DNA of 15,904 nt from CAYGWP01 sp964353455 (GTDB lineage Bacteria; Planctomycetota; Phycisphaerae; FEN-1346): NCBI GenBank assembly GCA_964353455.1, contig CAYGWP010000227.1, positions 1 to 15,904 of the forward strand, in the 5' to 3' direction. The stretch's first letter is position 1. Each line of letters begins with the position of its first letter. Below are positions 5,826-11,176 of this stretch, piece after piece. The notes below the pieces were generated by a model, which saw only the letters and a list, made by a program, of their open reading frames with translations, was not told the DNA's origin and searched no databases. Both the position numbers and the translations under genes were made by a program.

Positions 5826-6383
5826 ATGCTTGAGCCACACCGCAAGAAACGCAAGGCTTATAACGAGTCTGGCCACTCCCACTTCCTCACTTATTCCTGC
5901 ATAAATCGTTGGCCTTTGCTCGCCAGGGACCGAACGCGGCACTGGGTCATGGAGGCCATCGAGGAATCCCGGCGACGTTACGATTTCGACTTGTATGCAT
6001 TTGTGATTATGCCCGAACACGTGCATCTTCTGATTCGTCCGCGCCGGCCGCAATACAGGATGGACTTGATTCTGAACGCTCTCAAGCGGCCGGTCTCGTG
6101 GCAAGCCAAGCAATGGCTGCTTCAGGAAGGAAACGAAGAGTGGCTCGACCGATTGACCGTCACTCATGGTCAAAGAAAAGTCTTCCGCTTCTGGTTGCCG
6201 GGCGGAGGGTTCGACCGAAACATCTTTCGAATCAGGAGCATCGGCGAGGTCATGGATTACATGCATCACAATCCGGTTCGCCGCGGGCTGGTGCAGAAAC
6301 CGACCGAATGGTCGTGGTCCAGCGCCCGATTCTGGGCCGGGATGGAAGGGACGCCCCTCAAGATGGATGCCATATCCAGGTAA
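5826..6383 (+). CDS. REP-associated tyrosine transposase (RAYT, Y1_Tnp/HUH family)
   Basis: RAYTs are single-domain HUH nucleases related to IS200/IS605 TnpA. They cut and join single-stranded DNA at REP palindromes and probably spread REPs; many are single-copy and domesticated. The 185-residue protein has the metal-binding HxH motif in MPEHVHLL (His65, His67) and the catalytic tyrosine in VMDYMHHNPVRRGLV (Tyr145), the usual YxHxNPVRxGL context. SWSSARFW near the end is also a family hallmark. ATG 5826 is chosen because MLEPHRKKRKAY begins the domain and AGGA (5815-5818) is well placed; an in-frame codon further upstream would run through the REPs. Oppositely oriented REPs flank the gene, supporting an active or recently active pair. 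Confidence 0.93.
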   Translation: MLEPHRKKRKAYNESGHSHFLTYSCINRWPLLARDRTRHWVMEAIEESRRRYDFDLYAFVIMPEHVHLLIRPRRPQYRMDLILNALKRPVSWQAKQWLLQEGNEEWLDRLTVTHGQRKVFRFWLPGGGFDRNIFRIRSIGEVMDYMHHNPVRRGLVQKPTEWSWSSARFWAGMEGTPLKMDAISR

Positions 6384-6389
6384 GACTGA

Positions 6390-6418
6390 CCACGGCCGGA
6401 CAAGCCGGCCGTGGCACA
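6390..6418 (-). repeat. REP palindrome 3, inverted copy
   Basis: CCACGGCCGG (6390-6399) and CCGGCCGTGG (6405-6414) form a perfect 10-bp stem around ACAAG, followed by CACA (6415-6418). Read on the minus strand this is TGTG plus stem with loop CTTGT, one base different from the loop of REP 2. It begins six bases after the RAYT stop and is inverted relative to REPs 1 and 2. Confidence 0.88.
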
Positions 6419-6506
6419 CTATTTGGCCGCCCGTCGCGCGCGATTGCGCTTGAATCCGGCCCGCCGCTTGTCATAATCCACCCTCGAAGTCTTCCGTGAC
6501 CCTTCG

Positions 6507-6528
6507 CGCCGCCCGTGCGGCGAGGTGA
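6507..6528 (+). promoter_or_regulatory. Leader hairpin abutting the dnaB Shine-Dalgarno
   Basis: CGCCGC (6507-6512) pairs with GCGGCG (6517-6522) around CCGT. Its last base is the first G of GAGGTGA (6522-6528), the dnaB ribosome-binding site three bases before ATG 6532. The hairpin may limit or stabilise initiation. The remainder of the 6419-6531 gap shows no other feature; a promoter for dnaB was not recognised. Confidence 0.4.
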
Positions 6529-6531
6529 CTT

Positions 6532-7971
6532 ATGCCCGAGGACCCGCTGCTCGACAAGGTTCCGCCCCACAGCCTCGAGGCCGAGATGGCCGTCCTGGGC
6601 GCGATGCTCCTCAGTCAGGAGGCCACCGGCCTGGTCGTCCAGCATCTTGACGCCGAATGCTTCTACCGGCCGCAGCACCGCACGCTCTTCAGCCTGCTGG
6701 TCCGGTTCTACGACAAGAATCAGCCGGTGGACCTCGTGCTGGTGCAGGAGGCACTGAAGTCGGCCGGGCAACTCGAGGAGATCGGCGGCACAGAGTACCT
6801 TGTGACCCTGGCCGACTCGACGCCCACCCTGGCCAACGCCGAGTACTACGCCCGCGTGGTCAAGGATAAAGCGCTTCTGCGGGGCCTCATCCAGGCAGGG
6901 GCCGAGATCATCCGCGATGCCCATGAGCAGGGAAGATCCGTCGATGAAATCCTCGGCGACTCTGAGAAGCGAGTCTTCGCCGTAACCGAGCACAAGATCG
7001 TCGGCCAGGCGTACGACGTCCGCACAATCCTCAGCCAGATGATGCAGACGCTCGATTTCCAGAGCGGTAAAACCATCACCGGCGTCGAGACGGGCCTCCA
7101 CGACCTCGACGACCGCATGCGCGGACTCCAGCCGGGCGAGATGATCGTCCTTGCGGCCCGACCCAGCGTGGGCAAGAGCGCCCTCGCGCTGAACATCGCC
7201 GAGCACGTGGTCTGCCACCTGAACCAGGCGGTCGCCTTCTTCAGCCTTGAAATGAGCAAGGAGGAACTGGCGCTGCGGCTGCTTTCGGCGAGGGCCGAGG
7301 TGGACGGCCAGAGGATGCGCAAGGGCATGCTCTCGGAGGGCGAGGCGAAGCGCGTGCGCGATGCCGCGGCATTCCTCTACACGGTGCCCCTTTACATCGA
7401 CGATTCGCCAGGCATGCGCGTGCTGGACCTCAGGGCGAAGGCGCGGCGGCTGTACATGCGGCACAACGTCAAACTCATCATCGTTGATTACCTCCAGTTG
7501 ATGAGCGGTCCCGGGGCCGATGAGAGCCGCCAGGTTGAGGTCGCCAACATCAGCCGCGGCCTGAAGTCCATCGCGCGCGAACTTCGCATTCCCGTCGTCG
7601 CCGTGGCGCAACTGAGGCGTCCCGCCCCGAACCAGCCGCGCGGCGACGCGCCGCAGATCTCCGACCTCCGCGAGTCAGGCGCAATCGAGCAGGACGCCGA
7701 CGTCGTCCTCCTGCTGGACCGCGCGGCCACCCGCACGAAACCCGACGATTCGCCCGAGTACCGCCAGGCCCTCGGCGAGGCCGAACTCATCATCGGTAAG
7801 CAGCGAAACGGACCGACCGGCCTCGTGAAACTCACCTGGCAGCGCGAGTTCACCCGCTTCCGCTCCTGGTCGCCGCGCGAAGGCGAGGCCCCGCCGGCCA
7901 ACCTCGCCCAGTACGAACCCGCAAGCGCCGCCGCCGATGAGGATGACCAGGAACACGAAGCGCCGTTCTAG
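6532..7971 (+). CDS. dnaB: Replicative DNA helicase DnaB
   Basis: DnaB is the hexameric 5'-3' helicase that unwinds DNA at the replication fork and recruits primase. The protein has 479 residues (471 in E. coli) with no intein. The N-terminal helical domain begins PPHSLEAEMAVLGAMLLS. The RecA-like domain has Walker A in AARPSVGKSALALN (about 208-221, Lys215), the FFSLEMSKEEL motif, Walker B LIIVDYLQLM (Asp319), and the DLRESGAIEQDADVV motif. KQRNGPTG near the end corresponds to the KNRNGPTG motif. ATG 6532 follows GAGGTGA. The gene belongs to the conserved rpsF-ssb-rpsR-rplI-dnaB neighbourhood, interrupted here by the RAYT unit. Confidence 0.97.
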   Translation: MPEDPLLDKVPPHSLEAEMAVLGAMLLSQEATGLVVQHLDAECFYRPQHRTLFSLLVRFYDKNQPVDLVLVQEALKSAGQLEEIGGTEYLVTLADSTPTLANAEYYARVVKDKALLRGLIQAGAEIIRDAHEQGRSVDEILGDSEKRVFAVTEHKIVGQAYDVRTILSQMMQTLDFQSGKTITGVETGLHDLDDRMRGLQPGEMIVLAARPSVGKSALALNIAEHVVCHLNQAVAFFSLEMSKEELALRLLSARAEVDGQRMRKGMLSEGEAKRVRDAAAFLYTVPLYIDDSPGMRVLDLRAKARRLYMRHNVKLIIVDYLQLMSGPGADESRQVEVANISRGLKSIARELRIPVVAVAQLRRPAPNQPRGDAPQISDLRESGAIEQDADVVLLLDRAATRTKPDDSPEYRQALGEAELIIGKQRNGPTGLVKLTWQREFTRFRSWSPREGEAPPANLAQYEPASAAADEDDQEHEAPF

Positions 7972-7978
7972 CGCTCAG

Positions 7979-8067
7979 ACAGAATCACCGCGCGGCGGGT
8001 CTCCCCTGGCACGGCCCGCCTAAGGCGGGACGGCCGGCCCGCCGCGCGAAGCGCCGCACGATTCTGT
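7979..8067. repeat. Nested palindromes downstream of dnaB
   Basis: Three inverted repeats are nested: ACAGAATC (7979-7986) with GATTCTGT (8060-8067); CGCGCGGCGGG (7989-7999) with CCCGCCGCGCG (8038-8048); and CCCGCC (8015-8020) with GGCGGG (8024-8029) around TAA. The segment could fold into a large branched hairpin and may block transcription beyond dnaB, although no T-run is present. A 15-base stretch GCGCGGCGGGTCTCC (7990-8004) recurs at 8068-8082 in the next palindrome, so at least two copies of one repeat are involved. Confidence 0.7.
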
Positions 8068-8095
8068 GCGCGGCGGGTCTCCGGACCCGCCGTGC
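8065..8095 (+). repeat. Second REP-like palindrome with TGTG foot
   Basis: TGTG (8065-8068) leads into a hairpin in which CGGCGGGTC (8071-8079) pairs with GACCCGCCG (8084-8092) around TCCG; the pairing extends to 12 bp (8068-8079 with 8084-8095) with one G-U. The foot-plus-hairpin design and the TGTG tetranucleotide match the REPs around the RAYT gene, but the stem sequence differs. It ends 23 bases before the oxidoreductase start codon. Confidence 0.65.
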
Positions 8096-8118
8096 GATAC
8101 TTCGCAGGAGATGGCGAT

Positions 8119-9420
8119 ATGTCTTTAAGCAATGGCCTCAAGCGACGAGATCTCCTCAAGGTTGCCGCCGCCGCGCCGTACGTGGTAGCCTCCGCCTCCC
8201 TCGGCGCCGGCGCCCGCCCTGCGCCGTCGAACCGCATCACCGTCGGCTTCATCGGCGTGGGCGGCCAAGGCGTCAGCCGCAACCTCCGCGGCTTTCTGAG
8301 CCAGCCCGACGCCCAGTGCATGGCCGTCTGCGACGTTGACTCCGGCCACCGCGAGAACGCCAAGAGCATCACCGAGCGCCACTACTCGCGCGAGATGGCC
8401 GATGGCACGTACAAGGGCTGCGCGGCATACAACGATTTCCGCGATCTTCTCGCACGCCCCGACAGCGACTCCATCTGCATATCAACACCCGACCACTGGC
8501 ACGCACTGATGGCCCTCACGGCGCTGCGGGCCGGCAAGGACGTCATCTGCGAAAAGCCCACCGTCACGGTCCAGGAAGGGCGCCTGGTGGCCGAGACGGT
8601 CGCCCGCTACGGCGCGGTCTTCCAGACGGCCACCGAGGACCGCTCCGTCGCCGTCTATCATCGCATGGCCGAACTCGTGCGCAACGGCCGCGTCGGCAAG
8701 TTGCAGCGGATCATCGTCGGCCTCCCCTCCGGGCCCGGCGGGCCGGGCGACCCGACGCCCAAGCCCGTCCCCGATGGCTTCGACTACGACCTCTGGCTCG
8801 GCCCCGCCCAGTGGGCGCCGTATTGCCCGGGGCGCACCCACTTCAACTTCCGCTGGATCACCGATTACTCCGGCGGCATGCTGCCCGACTGGGGCTGCCA
8901 CCTCTTCGACACCGCCCAGTGGGGCAACGACACCGAACGCACCGGCCCCGTCGAGGTCGAAGGCGCGGGCAAACGCCACGCGGGCGGCCTGTACGACACC
9001 TTCTATGAATTCAATCTCAAGTATAGATATGCGAGCGGCGTCGAGTTACTGGTGGACAGCACCGGCCCGGCCATCCGGTTCGAGGGAACCGACGGATGGG
9101 TCGGCAACAAGGGCTGGTGCGCGCCGGTCCAGGCGAGTTCGCCGGAAATCCTCGCCTCCAAAATCGGCCCGTCCGAGATTCACCTTTTCACGTGCCCCGC
9201 AGGCGAGCACCGCAACTTCCTCGACTGCGTCAAGACACGCGGCGACCCGTACTTCCCGGCCGAGGTCGGGCACCGCGTGGCTTCGCTGTGCCACATCGGC
9301 AACATCTCGATGGAACTCGGCCGCAAACTCCGGTGGGACCCCGTCGCCGAGCGGTTCCCCGACGACCCCGAAGCCAACCGCTACCTGGCCCGCGCGATGC
9401 GCGCCCCGTGGCGCCTGTAA
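8119..9420 (+). CDS. Gfo/Idh/MocA-family oxidoreductase with Tat signal
   Basis: The family uses bound NAD(P) to oxidise or reduce sugar hydroxyls. The 433-residue protein starts with a twin-arginine signal (Lys8-Arg9-Arg10-Asp-Leu-Leu-Lys, then an Ala-rich stretch to about residue 34), so it is probably exported folded with its cofactor. The Rossmann motif is VGFIGVGGQG (42-51). STPDHWHA and CEKP (Glu145, Lys146) are the usual substrate-site motifs, and the C-terminal domain carries DWGCHLFD (His261, Asp264). ATG 8119 is chosen for AGGAG (8106-8110) and for the complete Tat motif. It follows a palindrome cluster and is ended by an intrinsic terminator (9441-9466). The substrate cannot be read from the sequence. 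Confidence 0.92.
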   Translation: MSLSNGLKRRDLLKVAAAAPYVVASASLGAGARPAPSNRITVGFIGVGGQGVSRNLRGFLSQPDAQCMAVCDVDSGHRENAKSITERHYSREMADGTYKGCAAYNDFRDLLARPDSDSICISTPDHWHALMALTALRAGKDVICEKPTVTVQEGRLVAETVARYGAVFQTATEDRSVAVYHRMAELVRNGRVGKLQRIIVGLPSGPGGPGDPTPKPVPDGFDYDLWLGPAQWAPYCPGRTHFNFRWITDYSGGMLPDWGCHLFDTAQWGNDTERTGPVEVEGAGKRHAGGLYDTFYEFNLKYRYASGVELLVDSTGPAIRFEGTDGWVGNKGWCAPVQASSPEILASKIGPSEIHLFTCPAGEHRNFLDCVKTRGDPYFPAEVGHRVASLCHIGNISMELGRKLRWDPVAERFPDDPEANRYLARAMRAPWRL

Positions 9421-9440
9421 AATGCCGTTTCCTGGTCAGC

Positions 9441-9466
9441 CGCCCGTCTTGATGGGCGCGTTTTTT
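9441..9466 (+). terminator. Intrinsic terminator after the oxidoreductase gene
   Basis: CGCCCGT (9441-9447) pairs with ATGGGCG (9452-9458, one G-U) around CTTG, then CG and a run of six T (9461-9466). It starts 20 bases after the stop codon. The T-run ends only 16 bases before the ATG of the next gene (9483), so downstream transcription must either read through this site or start from a promoter lying upstream of it. Confidence 0.85.
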
Positions 9467-9482
9467 CAGCAGGTAAGGCAAA

Positions 9483-11144
9483 ATGAAGGATTCTCGTCTT
9501 GCACGGCGTTTGAAGTTGTTTGCCATTTGCGTCACGTCAACTCTTGTCGCTGCCACGAATTCGATGTTCGGCGCGGAGGTCAACACCGGCTTCACGCGGC
9601 TGCCGGCGATCCACGTTGAACAGGCCGGAAAGGCGCCCGCGGGAGTGGAGCCCTCGGGCAGGCTCGTGCTGGCCAACGAACCGGATGCCACCCTCGGCTT
9701 GGTCATCGACTTCGATCTGGAGTCGGTGCCGCACGGGGTGACGCCGCTGGCGCGGCTGCAGTTGGAGGCGCTGGGAAAACTGTCGGTCAAGCGGCCTGGC
9801 GAGAAGCCGGGTGGAGCGCGGGGCGTGTTGCACGTCCTGGCCCAGCGTGCCGCCGGCCAGGCCGCGGAGTTGGTCGGCAGCACCCCCGTGAAGCCCGCCG
9901 GACTGCCCTTTTCCTATCTTATCGATGTAACGCCCGCCGTGTGCGACGTTCTGGCGCGCCCGGCGGGGCAAAAGAAACTGCGCCTGGAACTTCGGATGAC
10001 GGGCAAACCGGCCTTCTACGAAATCTACGGGATGTCAACCGAGGCAGGGAAAATGCCGCTGGCCCTCGAGATTGCCTCGCCGGCCAATTGGGTTGACGAC
10101 TGGCAAGCGCGCATCGCGCCGATCACCAGCGGTGCGGTCGTCTATCGCGAAGCCTGTCTGCCGCTTGCGGGAAACCGCGACGCCGACCTCGCCGTGCAAC
10201 TGCTTTATCCGGCCAAGAAGATTCTCGAAGTAATCCACAACGGCACCGGCGAGAGGCTCCAGGAAGGCCGCGATTGGGCTCTCCGCGACGGCAGGCTCGT
10301 GTTGCCCGCCGGCTCGCATGCCCCGATTCAACTGGAGTCGGAGTTCTTCTCCATACCCAGGAAAGACAAGGATGGCAAGGAGCAGTTGGGCCGAACTTCT
10401 ATCCGCCTGGTCGAGGGCACCTGGTATCACGAGCGGCAGATGGAGGTCAGCTACGAGCCGGCGGTGCGAGACTGGTCGTTCCCGCCGGCACGGTCCTCGC
10501 TCGACAACCTGCCGCGGCTTAAGCGGCTGTTGACCGCGAAGGCGCCGGTCCGACTGATCCTCTTCGGCGACAGCATCTCCGTGGGAGGCAATGCCTCGAA
10601 GGTCCAGGGCGCCTGGCCGTATCAGCCATGTTTCGGCGAACTGGTGGTGCGGAGGCTCCAGCAACACTACGGCAGCAAGACTACGTTCATGAACCACTCC
10701 CGCGGCGGAGCGACCTCCAGCTACGCCATCAGCCAGGCCGAGAGCCAGGTGGGATGGTTCCGGCCGGACGTGGCCATCATCGCCTACGGCATGAACGACC
10801 GCGGGGACAATCGCCGCGGATCGTACCGCGAGAACCTGGAGAAGATCATCGACATCATCCGCGAAGCGTCGCCCGACACCGAGATCCTGCTGGTCACGTC
10901 GATGTTGAACAATCCCAAGCAACCCAGCGGCGTGGAGCCGGCGCTGTTCCTCCGCGAGGAAGCGCTGAAGATCTCCCGCCCCGGACTGGCCTTTGCCGAC
11001 GTGAACGCCGCGCATCAGGAACTGCTCAAGCACAAGAGTTATCTGGATCTTTCGGGCAATGGGGCGAACCATCCCAACGATTTTCTGCACCGCATCTATG
11101 CGCAGCGGATCCTGGAAGTCTTGATCCCGGCCGAGTCGCAATGA
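9483..11144 (+). CDS. Secreted SGNH/GDSL hydrolase with N-terminal beta-domain
   Basis: SGNH hydrolases remove acyl groups (often acetyl) from glycans or lipids. The 553-residue protein has a signal peptide (about 1-30, basic MKDSRLARRLK then hydrophobic). Residues about 35-200 look like a beta-sandwich with a YLIDVTPAVCDVLA segment reminiscent of DNRLRE-type carbohydrate-binding modules. The catalytic domain runs from about 355: LILFGDSIS (Ser364), SRGGATS (Gly near 409), YGMND (Asn438) and NHPNDFLH (Asp533, His536), the four SGNH blocks. The start has AGGTAAGG (9471-9478) upstream. The next gene begins 32 bases later. Homologues of this domain order are common in Planctomycetota glycan loci; the substrate is unknown. 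Confidence 0.9.
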   Translation: MKDSRLARRLKLFAICVTSTLVAATNSMFGAEVNTGFTRLPAIHVEQAGKAPAGVEPSGRLVLANEPDATLGLVIDFDLESVPHGVTPLARLQLEALGKLSVKRPGEKPGGARGVLHVLAQRAAGQAAELVGSTPVKPAGLPFSYLIDVTPAVCDVLARPAGQKKLRLELRMTGKPAFYEIYGMSTEAGKMPLALEIASPANWVDDWQARIAPITSGAVVYREACLPLAGNRDADLAVQLLYPAKKILEVIHNGTGERLQEGRDWALRDGRLVLPAGSHAPIQLESEFFSIPRKDKDGKEQLGRTSIRLVEGTWYHERQMEVSYEPAVRDWSFPPARSSLDNLPRLKRLLTAKAPVRLILFGDSISVGGNASKVQGAWPYQPCFGELVVRRLQQHYGSKTTFMNHSRGGATSSYAISQAESQVGWFRPDVAIIAYGMNDRGDNRRGSYRENLEKIIDIIREASPDTEILLVTSMLNNPKQPSGVEPALFLREEALKISRPGLAFADVNAAHQELLKHKSYLDLSGNGANHPNDFLHRIYAQRILEVLIPAESQ

Positions 11145-11176
11145 CTTGAATCGCTCGGCACTCGTGAGGTTCGAAC

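Larger units (their letters stand above)
5731..6418 (+). mobile_element. RAYT gene with flanking REP palindromes
   Basis: This is a unit made of two direct REPs (5731-5759, 5781-5808), a RAYT gene (5826-6383) and one inverted REP (6390-6418). The three palindromes share the foot and stem TGTG-(C)CACGGCCGG and differ mainly in the five-base loop, so the whole has the BIME/REPIN plus RAYT architecture described in enterobacteria and pseudomonads. It is inserted between rplI and dnaB and damages neither gene. No target-site duplication was identified; REP systems do not require one. Confidence 0.85.

Noticed and set aside
5731..6418. CRISPR array from repeated palindromes near the RAYT
   Set aside because: Only three palindromes occur, one is inverted, spacing is irregular and no spacers or cas genes are present; they fit REPs.
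6532..7971. Intein in dnaB
   Set aside because: dnaB is a common intein site, but the length is normal and Walker A to Walker B spacing is uninterrupted.
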